From Patiria miniata (taxonomy: Eukaryota > Echinodermata > Asteroidea > Valvatida > Asterinidae), in the NCBI RefSeq assembly GCF_015706575.1, contig NW_024037056.1, forward strand, positions 11,297,176 through 11,361,175: DNA of 64,000 bases, read 5' to 3'. Below, piece after piece: positions 23,356-36,400 of the stretch. The position numbers were made by a program, and so were the translations under genes. The notes below the pieces were generated by a model that worked only from the letters and a program-made list of their open reading frames with translations, did not search any database and was not told where the DNA came from. Position 1 is the first letter of the stretch, and each line of letters opens with the position of its first letter.

Positions 23356-24622
23356 GCCATAGGGTGTAGTTGTACCAAGTGAATAGCGGGAACTATGAAG
23401 AACCATATTTTTCAGAGGTGATTTCATTTTGTCGTTGATCGAGTCGTGATTTTTTAAATAGTTAGTTTTGGTTAATTTTCCATATGCAAACGTGATACTT
23501 TTGACCAATGTTTTCTCAAGGATTCTATCGCAATTAACCAGTTCCCTGCATGCAACATACACGTGCGAATCCAGTATGCTGTGTTCATGTACATGATGTG
23601 CGTGCGATACAATGACTAGCTCTAGTTCACGACCGAATAGTGTATGTACAAATACACATCCATATGTATGCTGGAAGTGCGTTACACCATACATGTCCCA
23701 CTATACGTCTTGACCTCCATTGACACCATTCATACAGAATACGGTAAGTTCGAACTGCACTACCATTTACGTGGGCCTACATGTACCTTTTTTTTTAACG
23801 AGATCCTTAATCATGGTATCAAAAAAGCCGACCGGATATTTCCAGATTTTGGGGTCGGTCGGGTGAGGGCGACAAACATCCAATAACAAGTTCATTTCTT
23901 TAATGCTGAGGTTCAAGGTTCGGTCAAGCGTAAACACGACACATATACGGGCCGACTATGCAGCTGAATTTCGATCTGGATGGCTGACGTTAATTAACAT
24001 TTTGTGTAGGCCTACTCCTTGTTTTTGTTAGTGACGGAAACCTGTTGAAAGTTCATATACACTATCATTCGTGTTGCATGGTCTTGACGCCTTCGGACCA
24101 CAGTGGACGAGTGAATGTAAGTGTTGTCACAAGGTAGCAGGTACATGTATATTCCTACTCGGCTTTAAACGTATTGGTTCAGGCTGTACATGTACATGTA
24201 GGTTTCAGAATTTGTTAATTCCAGTGTACTCACGGTGACTTGAATGTCGGCCATTCAATGATATATAGATCTGCAGCTAGTAAGCACTGTTTGGGTCTAC
24301 ACTTTGACCTCCTGCTTTTCAAATGGGCAGTTTTGACCGGTCACCTTGACTGCGAAATCTCTTGTCAAAAGTGTCATTTATATCCAGAAACGTGGCATTT
24401 GTGTTTTTTATTTAGCGTAAAAATAAGGTGAGATATGACTCATTTTTAGTGTATAGAATAAAGTACATTTGTACATAACAGCGCAACTCGGCAAAATACC
24501 AGTTGGCAGCGTTATCAGCATCAAGTTGAATAGCCTCCGCCATATTGTGATAATAATTTTGCCTCATCGCGTTCACTTCGCTGTCAGATTCGTGAAAAAG
24601 TAGGGGGTTGTGAACGATGATC
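23356..24622 (+). promoter_or_regulatory. Upstream region of HAO copy B
   Basis: No gene seen. From about 23890 to the start codon it aligns with the upstream regions of copies A and C (ACAAGTTCATTTCTTTAATG, TACATGTACATGTAGGTTTC, GCAAAATACCAGTTGGCAGC, TTATCAGCATCAAGTTGAAT). At 24525 the region is continuous where A carries the 4.3 kb transposon. 23356-23890 shows nothing I recognise. Confidence 0.5.
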
Positions 24623-27600
24623 ATGGCGTCCGAACCAGTCTGTGTTGAGGACTTTGAGCCGTACCTCAAGGCGAGGGTGTCGGACGCTATCTGGCATTAC
24701 TACAGAGGCGGGGCAGACGGTGAGCAGACGCTGAGAGACAATCCACTGGCCTTTCAGAGGTAATCCATTTTAATAACATTGTCGTGTATATGTCTGAGTC
24801 ACTTGATGGTATAGTTGCTTTAAGTTGCGGAACATTGTTCTTGTTGTGATTTGGTTTCTTCTTGGTGGAGCGGCACAGCCTCATGACAAAATTGTGCACT
24901 TGGTGATAAAAGCATAAAAATTCGCAATTTGATTTTTTTTCTGCCATGAGGAAGATTCTTCATGCCATGAGAAAGATATGGAGGCATTTTGTATTTCGCC
25001 TCTAGAGACCTTTAAGAAGTCAATGACCTTTACATATTCTATTTTCAACATTTTTTTCTCAAAACTTAATTTCCATGTGACCCAAGTCTATGCCATTGGT
25101 CTTCATACAATGGAAAGAATGATCAGATGTAGAACCAACTCATATCTGACCTCTGCATAGTCACCTTAGAGAGGCAAATTAACGTTGTAAACCTTATTTA
25201 TAGCTATTTATTATATTTTTACTCCTTATACCCCAACTTTTTTCTCGATCCAAATCTAAATGTTAGGTGTTCATGTTATGAAAACAATTTTCATATGTAT
25301 GATAGTTCATATTTAACCTCTGGTGACCTTCTAGAGGTCATGACCTTTCTAAATAAAGCCTATCTTTTAATACGGAAGTGGAGATGAGATCGAGGTTGTG
25401 ACTAAATTGTCCTTGGGGTCTGAATTCATGACATGTTGTAGAATTATAGTTAAAACAAATTTCTTTTGAACTATTTAGACTTTGGTCATGAAAAAGTGGC
25501 ATTTGGAAGATTAAACATAGCGGCAATGAGGTATACAAAATTCATTGACCTCGCAAATATTACCAGATGATTATCGCAATTTCTCTCGAACACAACGTGC
25601 TTAATTCAATTTTTTTAAGAGGTTTGTTAGGTCATAAATATATGCATTAAAATTAATGTGTGACGTCATCATTAAGTCATTAGAAATGCCATTTTTTTAA
25701 TAGTACATATTATAAGGAATGGTCTGATCGTCATGAAACTCTGTGGTAAGTTGGATAATGATATTAATATGCAAAATCCGAAGTGATGTCACAAGCTAGG
25801 ACGTCATCGGCTGTTTTTTATGAATTTGAATTTTGTAAGATGATTTTACTTACAAATTTGACACTGGTTTTGATCAGATCGACTCCAAAATTTGGACACA
25901 CACTAAGACCAATTTGAAAATGTGTGGATTGATAAGTGCCGTCACGATGACATCATAATATGTCATGTGACGTCATGTTAAAGGTGCACATATTTAAGCC
26001 CTATATCTACATAACTACAATCTGATTGGGTTGGAATTTTGTATTTTACAGAGATAGAGATGCATCATAAATTTTTGAATTTCTAAATTTTTTAGAAACG
26101 TTCACTTTATCTAGCATACAAGATATGCTGATTTTTTTTCTTTTTACATGTATTGTGGGTCATGTTCAGTGCCCAAAAATTGTGAAAAAGTTTGACTCAT
26201 TGTGATACCATTAAAATGCACTTTGACCTTTGTTTGTACATAAGACACACACACAAATCATTATGCGGAAAAGCCCTAGGTCCTGTTCTTCGGACAGACA
26301 TAGACCTCTTATTAATTGCAGTCTCATGGTTTCAATGATTTCCTAACCAAATAAAGGTATCGCCTTCTACCACGATGTTTGAAGGACGTGTCTGAAAGAG
26401 ACACCAGCACCTCTATACTCGGTCACCGCGTATCATTCCCTGTTGGTGTGTCTCCCACGGCCTATCATGGCTTGGTGCATCGTGATGCAGAAATCGCCAC
26501 TGCAAAGGGTAAGAGGTTACCGTATGGGCCTTATTCACAAGTCGGCCATAATGGGAATGAGGGTGAGGTAAAATCTTCATTTTTGGAGCTTTACCAGTCT
26601 GCTCTGATGAATAATTACAAATTTGTGATTAAACATACTCTAATGTTAAGCCACATTTAAAAAAAAAAAAATTAAAGGGAGGCTATAGTGAATAAATAGA
26701 CTGGCACCATCACATTCAACAGTTCACAATTTATGAAATGCATTAAGGGAACACGACAAAAAATCGCCAACTTGTGCATAAGGCCCATTGAAGTGCTGAT
26801 CCCAGAGGGCCAGCTTTAAAGAAGTTGTGGAATGCTCGAAGACATTTCCGTCATTTTCGGGTATATGTAGCCTAAGGTGTGATGAAATAAAAACGACTCT
26901 TGTTTTTGTCATGAAATGAATACAAAAGGTACGTTTGAGAGCTGTTTTCCAGGTCCTGTTTCGACCCGAACGTGCAATTTGTGTAAAAGTCGTCGTTGGG
27001 GGCACCAAACAAAACATAGTAAATCGTGACGTAATAAACAGGACTCGTTTATACTACGCTGCATAGGGAGTCCTGTTTTTTACGTCACGATTTATTTTTT
27101 TTTTTTTTGCTACATGACAGAAACAATAGTCGTTTTTATTTCATCACACCTTAGGCTACATATACCCGAAAATGACGGAAATGTCTTCGAGCATGCCACA
27201 ACCTCTTTAAGTTTCCTCTGTGCATTATTTCACTTACTCAATGACAGTTGTGATCCAAACAGTGCTATTGTATAGGATTATTGGCTGAATCGGACCAAGT
27301 GTGCCGACTAGATGCACGAACGAGCCTAATGTGTAGCCATTCTGCATCTTGCGTCTCTGAGACTAACTATGCTAAGCTTGCCTTGTCTCGTCTAGGTGCA
27401 TCCAGCGTTGGGTCTGCCATAGTTCTCAGCATTTTCTACTGACTCACTAACAGTTGTGATCCAAGCAGTGCTATCATATAGGATTATCCCGTAGCACCAA
27501 TGTATCGGCTGAATCTGGCCAAGTGTGCCGACCAGATGTACGAAAATACCACTATGAGTAGCCATTCAACAGAATGTGGCACACTCTTTGACCACCTTTA

Positions 27601-30600
27601 ATATGCTTGCCTTGTCTCATCTAGGTGTATCAAATGCTGGGTCTGCCATGATTCTCAGTATGTGGTCCAACAGGAGTCTGGAGGACGTGGCTGCATCAGT
27701 GCACCCTGACACGCCACTGCTGCTTCACCTGAACATCCTGCGCGACAGAAGCAGAATGGAGGCGGTGATCAGACGGGCCGAGGCTGCAGGCTACAAGGCA
27801 ATAGTGGCAACGGTTGATCAACCGATGTCGGGGAACAGAATGCACCTAAGACTCAACATGGACATTGACTCGAACTTAACGTACGTTGTTCGAAAAAAGG
27901 TTTCAAAAATTCCTATTTCAAAAGAATGTGCAGATACAATACTTGGAGTGAAACTGGTCTGGTCTAAATTATGATAAATACTATATAATTTATGATTAAT
28001 TTGAAGTTAATTTGTACTTTTAAGATGTGTCAATTGGCGGAAAGCATGACTCTGCGTATATGTAAATCGGGTTTACCATACTTCACCAAGAAGTGAACAC
28101 GCGTTCAAAGTAAAGCCCGCGTACACCAAGAAAAGCTTGATATTTGTTTTTGTGTTATCGTTGCGAAGCCTCCCGCAAATGTTTCTTCCTGGAGATGAAA
28201 TAACGCAAGGGAGAGCTGTAGCACTTGTATTTGACGGCTCACAAGCTCTGACGTGGAAGGACATCTTGTGGCTGAGGGGAATTACGTCACTTCCGGTTGT
28301 GATAAAAGGAATTCTTACAGGTGAGCAAAGTTGGGGGTCAGAATCATGAAACAGCCGCACTGCAACTAGAGTTTGAAAACGAGTCACTGAATGTGCTTCT
28401 TGCATACGACGTCTTGGTTGGTAACCATGCTAATTCATCATAGCTGCGCTTTGCATAATGGGAACGTTCAGCACCACAACAAAAATTATCAAGAAAAAAA
28501 CAAGGTACCAGCAAAAAAAAATTGCAGAGGTGTTATCTTTGCAGAGGTGAATTCACTCATACAACTACTTCTGGTAAAAGTTGTGGAACAAAATTTTTGC
28601 GTAGCAGATTTGTGAAATCGAGAGATTAAGCACATTGGATTTTACAACAAATGATGCATCCATAGTTGTGATCTAACGAATGCTAGGAGACGTGATATTT
28701 CCGCAGGCTTCGCTCGAATCTGTTTACATGTACATGTGGTTCTAAAGTACCAAGTTAAAACGCTTTTTCACAATACTTTAGCTTTCTTATTAATGGAAAT
28801 TGTTGTATTCCTTCTCACCCTTAAAGCTGAAGATGCAAGCGAAGCTGTGAAGCATGGTGCCGCTGGTATCCTGGTGTCTAACCACGGTGGCCGGCAGCTG
28901 GACGGGGTACCAGCTACCGTAAGTATAGTCAGTCACTCTATCACTGTATGTGCTTTAGAAACCTATTTTTATTTAATAAAACTACATTGAATTTGTCATG
29001 GAATCAATGTCAAAATGATTCAGTGTCATTTACAAAGCAATAATAGATTCCCACCAAAATGTGTATTAATCAAATTACCATTGGAAAAAAAATGAACTAC
29101 GTGGCAGATTCTGAAGTAAACACTATTAAGTCTAAGGTAAACCAAGTACTCGTTGCCCCGCAACAAAGTAAAGCCAAATAAACTGCAGTTGAAAGTGTAT
29201 TAGCTACATGGGGCAGATCCCCACATTAATTGTGTGAAAAATCAGGAAACTTGAAACAAACAGAAGCCTTCAATACCTCAGTCGCTTTATGTTCAAGGAC
29301 CATTGTCCGTCAGAAAGTTCCCGTTTTGGAAAAACAAATTTGAGTTTCATAATTCAAATCGAAGACAAATTTTAACCCTGCGAGGCGCCATTGTTTCATT
29401 TTAGTTGTAGTCCACCACAGTACTGAACTTTGCAGTGTGATGGTGCATGGATGAGACGATCTAATACAATCCTTCCAGTAGGCGTTTTGGTGAACATAAT
29501 CCCTTCTCATAGTGTCTAAATAGATGGGTAGATAGAGGCCCAGGAAAACAATTTCAAGCCTAAAAAGTGTATGTTCAGATGTATTTGGTCAGTAGCCGTG
29601 CGAAAAAGGTCGCGTTTTATCTCCCTTCCCTAGCTTTTGCATGGCCAACCCCAAGCACAAATGGCTGAGGCTACATGAATATAGCTAAAAAGGATGAGGA
29701 CCACCTGTGTCCAGGCTTCAAGGCTGGGCCTAATTTTGATGGCCTTGTGATAACTGCAACCATACTGCACAAGCCATGTGGTTGGAGCTGGACTAAATCC
29801 TATGGGAGTTGGCCTGGGTCTGATCTTTGCCTCAGAAATTCAGGGTCAAAAGTCTAACCAGGGTTAAAGAAGCATTCATGATGCTTTTTTTCTTTCTAGC
29901 TTTGTCTCAATAGGGAACTTGTTGAGTATAAAATGTATGGACGAAAAAATTACGGAGTAATAAAAAAATATTTTAAAATGTACTGACAACGTCAGCAGAG
30001 TTAATTACCATTGGACCGTTGATTAAATAAGTTCGCTCTAATTTTTGTATCTATTGTAAACATGCAATATAATTCCAGAGTAAGTTAAGCATGTGCACGA
30101 TGAAAACGTACAGCCATTAAGGCAGTGTGGTTTCCTCTCTCCATACTGGAGAGGCGGAAATCAGTCTAAAGGAAAGAGCTTGCCCCACGCTGGTTCGCTT
30201 GCTCCATACAGGTTACTGGTCAAAATTATGTTTACCAGGGAAGTGTGTTTCGTGTTAATATACCGTCGCTAATTAATTAAATTTAAACTGGATTCTATCA
30301 GATCGACGTCTTGGCTGAGATAGTCAACGCCGTACGTGGCTCCAATGTTGAGGTGTATCTTGACGGAGGAGTACGTAAAGGCACCGATGTCCTCAAGGCC
30401 CTTGCTCTGGGAGCACGAGCCGTTTTCGTCGGCCGACCGGCAATCTGGGGACTTGCTTACGACGTGAGTTACCGAATATTAATTTCTCGAGTAAAAGGTG
30501 ACCTCCATTGATATATTATTCTATGGAAACAACAAGCTCCGTTTGGTATATACGTTCTGTGCAGTTTCCTTCCATAAATATACATGTGCCTAAATTGGTG

Positions 30601-32391
30601 AAATTATTATATCAATTTTAAATTCACCGAAATTTAGGTACTTTTTCTCCAAATACACAGGGTGACAAAGGAGTTGAAAAGGTTTTGGGGATTCTCAAAG
30701 ACGAATTTAGCCTGGCCATGGCTCTAGCAGGTAAGCATGGATTCAGGGATAAATTGAGATTTTTAAAATCTCAATTACACCGTCAGTAGGCCTATGTATA
30801 TCAGCATACTGTTGGGGAATGGATAGTCAATACACACTTCTTTACTTCAGGACTGTGTTTACTGTGACTTTATTCCACAACATTTTTTATAAATATACGT
30901 TGATTAACTTAACTGGTTAAAGTGAACTAAGGGAAAGAGTTGAGTTGAGTTGAAGATTCAATCGAATTAAAGGGAAGATACAACATTTGCAAACGTCAAA
31001 AAACGAAATGATCAAATTATCACAAAATACCTTACTGGATTGTTAGGGAATGACAGTCTAAAGCTTCCTGTACAATTGTGGCTGCTGGTGTGCTGACATT
31101 TTCAAGAAAAATAGTATTTTTCCAAAGCTGGTCGGCCGACCAGCGTTGGAGAAAACTGGCTTTTTTCAAAAGCTGCTCCTAAGTTTTCATATTTAGTTAT
31201 TCCGCATTTTCTTTGCAATTGATTACACACCTATGAAGGGGTACAAGCCTGCTAGACTGATTCTCTGACCTTACAATTTCCCCAAAGTATATTAATTGCT
31301 CCGTTTCATCTTAAGTGGGGTCAGGGAACCAGACTACAAGAACATGATTGGTTTTCTTGGTTTTTCCAGCATCTGCAAGCCCATAACGTGAAACAAGTCA
31401 GTTTAAAAATATTTGCTATAACATACTTATCATCCAAATCCATTCATTTCTCAAAATTGCAGCAAAAGCAAATGTTGTACATTCCCTTTAAACCAAGAAC
31501 TGCTCACAGGTCAATACCGAAAGAATATACTGTGGAAACAGGATGAAGTTGAAATAAGAAATATTTAATAAAGGAGAAACTCGGTTATGTTTTCTCAGAA
31601 ATAAAAGGACTATGGATAAATAAAAACACCTTAAAAAAAGGCCCAGTAAGTTGCTGTCTGTACTGAGAAACTGTTAATGTCAAATGACCAGTGACTTAGG
31701 GTTAACAACATGTGTTTGGGCAGCGAAGATCGTTTTGCTCTGTATAAAACAATATTGACTACACACCGCATTGGCACACTGTAGGGGTGTAAGGAAAACT
31801 ACCAGTAATGCATCACAATCAGAAGGATTAATCGTTCTACAGGAATGATTACTAAACAAGTTCAAAAAGTAACGTTGACTATCAATGTGTGGTGATTAAC
31901 CAAAAAACAAGGAGAATTGATAATTAAGAACTCATTATATAAAAACGCTACAATGCATTATCTTTTCTAAGAGAGTTTGTTTATGCATGCGCAGAAGAGT
32001 GAATAATATTCAATAGTAGTTTATTTCAGTACTTCCACTTAATCTTACAACAATGATAATTCTTTAGTTAGGTAAATGTACACATGAAATCCAAAGTAAA
32101 CACAATTGCATAACGAAGGACGGAAAATAAAAACCCAACTACTTCGTTACCAGGTGATGTAGTATACAAAAACAAAATCAAAATCCACTTATTCGGATAT
32201 TATGCAAAGTATATGGCAATTAGCATCAAATAAGCAGACAGCTCTGAATGCAACGTAGTTTGGCTAAGTTTTACCAGATGACTGGGGAGACATCTGAAGA
32301 TATCATTCTGCATTTCTTTTTATCAGGTTGTTCCTCACTTGCGGATATTACACCAGATTTGATTGCGACGATGCCGCACAGCAAGATGTAG
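24623..32391 (+). CDS. HAO1: Hydroxyacid oxidase copy B (8 exons, 361 aa)
   Basis: Exons: 24623-24759, 26357-26508, 27625-27880, 28169-28320, 28827-28918, 30302-30463, 30661-30730, 32327-32391. Splice phases are identical to copies A and C; all sites are GT-AG. Exon 3 is one codon shorter and exon 4 one codon longer than in A. The enzyme family and expected reaction are as for copy A (FMN-dependent oxidation of 2-hydroxyacids in peroxisomes). Present are Tyr26, Trp110 (SMWSNRS), the active-site [29 protein letters not shown] and VGRP. The C-terminus HSKM is PTS1-like. As in A and C, the strand-4 QLY is LHLN-type; the DQPMSGNR loop is also altered. Introns 2 and 7 carry several MITEs. The gene converges on the receptor gene, whose stop codon lies about 1 kb downstream on the other strand. 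No disabling change seen. Confidence 0.95.
25000..26330. other. Most of copy B intron 1
   Basis: An AT-rich intron of about 1.6 kb, far longer than in A (210 bp) or C (195 bp). Phrases such as GACCTCTGGTGACC, GAGGTCATGACC, GTGACGTCATCATTAAGTCA, and a run of ACACACAC at about 26248, suggest one or more inserted interspersed repeats. I find no inverted or direct ends and no coding sequence. Confidence 0.4.
26526..26786. mobile_element. MITE GGGCCTTATTCACAAG in copy B intron 2
   Basis: 261 bp with inverted ends GGGCCTTATTCACAAGTCGG and CCAACTTGTGCATAAGGCCC. It is bracketed by AT on both sides. Copies A and C read straight through here (TACAGTATAGAAGTGCTGGT in A), so it is a B-specific insertion with a probable 2 bp AT duplication. 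Confidence 0.75.
26815..27210. mobile_element. Fold-back MITE TTTAAAGAAGTTGTGG in copy B intron 2
   Basis: 396 bp, almost a perfect fold-back with arms of about 100 bp: TTAAAGAAGTTGTGGAATGC and TCGAAGACATTTCCGTCATT on the left, their inverses on the right. Inner words CGTGACGTAAT and TTACGTCACG also pair. Copies A and C lack it: the flanks GAGGGCCAG and CCTCTGTRCATTAT adjoin there. Confidence 0.8.
27396..27442 (+). pseudogene. Duplicated start of exon 3 inside copy B intron 2
   Basis: Same relic as in copy A at 9007-9053: an acceptor-like [22 protein letters not shown]-like codons and TGA after 15 codons. Real exon 3 starts at 27625. Sharing by A and B but not C suggests the duplication predates the A/B split. 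Confidence 0.8.
30966..31492. mobile_element. MITE TTAAAGGGAAGATACAACAT in copy B intron 7
   Basis: Ends are TTAAAGGGAAGATACAACAT and the imperfect inverse ATGTTGTACATTCCCTTTAA, about 525 bp apart. Non-coding. Contains a smaller element at 31253-31336. Confidence 0.65.
31253..31336. mobile_element. 84 bp MITE with TAGTCTGGTTCCCTGACC ends
   Basis: TAGACTGATTCTCTGACC on the left and GGTCAGGGAACCAGACTA on the right form 18 bp imperfect inverted ends. Same terminal word as the 569 bp element in copy C intron 4 (52988-53556). Nested in the 30966-31492 element. Confidence 0.6.
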
Positions 32392-33413
32392 AAGTAAATT
32401 TCGAGAACCAGTTCTTGCTTGAATTGAACAACACACAGACCCAGCTAAATATGCTTAAACTGAGAAGTTAACGGGCCCAGGGACTTTACAGAATATCCTC
32501 AAGCTTCAACTTCATAACTGCACAACATGGTTGATAGACTCGCCGACCTATTGTATGGATATGAATCTATCCATGGTCCAATGCCTAGTTACATCACTGA
32601 CAACCATTTCTTTTGATTTTTTTCTGTAACTGTTTGCTGTTTATCGTGCGGCGTTGTAATCTTTGTAGAGCCCAATATAAATACCTGGTATGGTATTATT
32701 ACTATTATTATTCAAGAGCTAAGAAGTATGGATTAGAAACTACGTCAACTTTTCAACTGCCCAACATCGTTGATAGACACGCCAACCTATCCCAGAGCTA
32801 CGAACACTAACAATGGATTACAAACCACTTTGTCTTTACTGCACAACATCGGTGATAGAAACGCCAACCTACCCAAGAGCTAGGAACAATCATGGTTACA
32901 AACTACTTGGCTTTGCTGCAAAACATCGTTGACAGACTCGCCGATCTATCCAAGAGCGAAGAACAATCATGGGTTACAAAAATACTTCGACTTTATGCAC
33001 AACATCGTTCGTTGATAGACACGCCACGCCACGTAAGATTATGAACTACAAATCGGCCCATTACAATCATATACATAACTGCACCAATTAGGTTTTAAAA
33101 ATGGTTATCAAGCTGATTTGATGACTGGTCCTACACGAACGTTATGAGGGTTTGGCGCCACAATTTAGGAAATGGGCGCTCCTTCCGCAAGAAAACCCCA
33201 TTGTGCCGAGACTTTCAATGAAACTACTTTGTCTACCCAATGAGACAAAATGGTGCAATACACGTACCATATCATAATCAGGCCTAAGTCATACACTATT
33301 TTTCAATCACAACGAAAACTGTCACCATGCTAGTTATTTCTCGATTAACATATCATTAATTATTACTGACGTATTAAGTTCAAAACAAAAAAGGCATTTT
33401 CGATGTAATTTGT
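32392..33413 (+). repeat. Copy B 3' region with a tandem repeat of about 85 bp, about 5 units
   Basis: Between about 32510 and 33040 a unit recurs about every 80-100 bp: GCACAACATCGTTGATAGAC, ACGCCAACCTA, CCAAGAGCTA, GAACAATCATGG, TTACAAACTACTT. Copies A and C lack this expansion. The last 100 bp before 33414 are again similar to the copy A flank. No gene. Confidence 0.75.
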
Positions 33414-36400
33414 CTACAAGCGTGTTTCCTGTACATCTGGTTTCTGTTTGGACTGTTTGTCATCGTTAATCGTCGAATGGGTACCAGTCGGCGTATTAGA
33501 TGATGACTGGTGCCCTCTACGTTTACTATTCAGACTGAGCAGTTTCTTCCTCCACAACGCCCTCACGCGTTGGTTAAGGCAGAACGCGACGAAAATGAAG
33601 AACCCCTGCAGCGCGTTCACAGTGACGTTAATGTAAGAGAACACCACATGGTCGAAGAGTTCAAACACGAAGGCCAGTACCCACGTGACTCCGATCAGTA
33701 CACCAAGCTGTTGAGAAAAAAAAATGACTGAACTCCTTACTTTCGTGGGCGCTTTCAATCTAAATGTATGGCATACATGTAGTTATTTTCTTACTACATA
33801 ATTATTTTGCAACTTTAAAATTTTCTTGACAAATAGCGTGTACCTTGTGGCTAAGCATGTCCTTCTTACATATAAACGAAATGTTTTCAGCTTTACATAT
33901 AATTGTTAAAATAGCAAATACCATGTGACGCCCTTTGACCAAGCAGGAAACGTAATCTGTAGGTGAGGTTATAAAACCGTATATGACCTGAAATGAAATA
34001 TATGAAACGATTTGTATGATTGTGTTCATACTTTATATTTACCTTTGCGTATATTTTCACCTCTTTAAGTACCTCTTCTGCTCTCCCCCTTTGATGAATT
34101 ATCTTGCTGTCTTTTCTGGCTTTTCTCACACTGAAGATGACGGAGACGAAGCAGGCTCCACTGATAAGAAGGGAGGTTGCCACGGGAACACCAAAAAAGA
34201 ACAGGCGCGCGTTTGCGTCAGCGATCATGCACGGCTGGATTTCGCTGTAAATGGGAGTTAGGGCGGTGCAGTTGCAGTAGTGAAGAATTAGGCAGATGGT
34301 TACGACGAGTAAAGCACCACCCCAAACAATAATGACGGATGCTAGAAACTTGCGATAGTTAGGCCCCGATCGCCTTTGTGCGATATTGCTCCCACCGAAG
34401 GTTTTAGCTGCGTTGTAGGACAGCATAGCCATCCAGAAGAACGCGGCTAGCCAGTTGAGATGGACCAAGGAGGCGGAAACCGCACAGGCGTTGCCGATGA
34501 AGTCCAGGCCCCAAACCATGACTGCAAGAAAGAGGGCGACAAAGAGCGCCACAACGAGGTTCATGATGAACAGACCGGGCATGTTTCTCAGCTCGGAAAA
34601 TGCGCAGTATGTGACAAAGGTTGCTGTCAGGGCAACGAGAGAGGCGCAGCTGCAGACCAAAGCGACGACGCCCATCGCAAACTCATTCGGGTCGGTCCAC
34701 TGCACGGGACCGCAGACTGCAGCCTGCCCGTGGGGCATGAGGACGAATTCTCCCGGGTGAAAGTCCTTCCCTCTCGCGGTGTGCGTTATGGACCCACTCG
34801 AATCTCGAAAAGCAAACTCGTCAGGAGGGAAGAGTACAATCTGTTGACATCCCAATGTGAGCACTTCTAGGCATTCCGTTGGCACAAGCACATTTCTTAT
34901 AAAGTCCGAGTTTTGTTTGCTCCATTTGAAGGACCTGAAAATTAAAAATTCCAGACTCGACTCGTTTGCGTCTTGTGAATCCTGGAAAACATCAGTCGCT
35001 ACTTGTGTAAAGTTCGCACAACTTTCAAGATCGGCCAACAGAGGCGCACCCTCAGAAATATAAACGTTGACTTCTGTGATGTTACAGCGTCCGAGAATGC
35101 TCTTGTGGTTCTCAAACAGGCTGCTCAAGTTAAGCTCAAGTGCAGCAGGTGACTCGGTGATGACCGAAACCGAGAACTCTGCATGAGGGTCAAAATCAAA
35201 AGTTGGATTGGCTAGAATTGGGACAGCCTTCCAGTACAGAACATCGGGGTCTAGACTTCGATTGATAGATTCCGTGCAACTATCGTCGAGCAGGGAGAAC
35301 CATGGCAAAACCGGCGGAGGTGCAGATCCCGGCAGTAGGCAACCACCATCCGCGGTAAATCTACCGGACACGCAGAGAACTCTGCGGCATCTGCCGAGGA
35401 ACGGATCAAACAGCTCGCCAGTCCGGCATAAAGCGTTCTCGTTTCCACCCAAAGGCGAAGTTAAAGAGAGCTTCTACGGTTGGAAGAGGTTCTGCTTCCT
35501 GACGCGGCGAACAAGACACGACGCAAAAATCCCAGTTTTCCTGGTTCCTACACTTTGGACAGAGGGACCTACAGGTGTCAGTTGGGCTAACAGATAACCC
35601 GTTACACATCGCACAGTGCGGGTTGTGGTAGAGCGCTGCGTTTATTTCCAGCGGTGCGAAGTACTGCTGACAGGCTGATTCAAGGCTTGTGTTCTTGAAC
35701 TCCGGGAGGCAAGATTTGATCGTGTTCACGGGGCAAGAACGGGCGGTGATGTGCGGCGGAGGTTCGACGGAATAAATGCCGGTTGGCACGCCGTGCACGG
35801 TCACATTAAATTTCCAATCGAACATTTGGAAGTTACCCCCATTGTCGATGTATTGCACGGATATTGGCCATGGATGCAGACTTTCCGGTCCAACTCTGTG
35901 GCACGCTGCGCAGAATACGTTCTTGTACACAGCGCCCTCTTCGTCGTAGATCGGCAGGGTGCCGATGACGTCATCACGGTCGGCCATCTTTTCGCAGCTC
36001 TGCCTTGTTGAAGCATCCGTCCACCACTTTGGGCAGAAACTCACTAGCGCATACCCCCAGTTATCGTAATTATCGTCCATTTGGACCTGTCTGGTAACCG
36101 AGACGCATGCGTAATGCCCTAGGTCGACCTCGACCTGGGGCATTACGCAGTTGGACCGGTAGTCATAGCAACAGTCCTCGAAGTACTCGCACAAGCTGTC
36201 GCATTTGCAAGTCTCTTGTTTGAATATTCTCAACGTGTCGCGGCGCCCTTGGTTGCATTCGAAGCCACAGAAGTTGATCTCGCCGCACAAATAGGCTGGA
36301 ATGTCAAACCTCTCCGTTTCTGCAAAGAGAACCCACCACACTTAAACAACACACATGTCGGACTTCACCGTTTTCACGAAGAGCCATTTTGAAGAATAAA

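Noticed and set aside
29675-29857. 60-codon frame in copy B intron 5
   Set aside because: Lies between exons with correct phases; no domain and no acceptor/donor pair fitting phase 0.
34455-36016. Plus-strand open frames opposite the receptor exon
   Set aside because: Antisense shadows of a strongly coding GC-rich exon; no domains and no splice partners.
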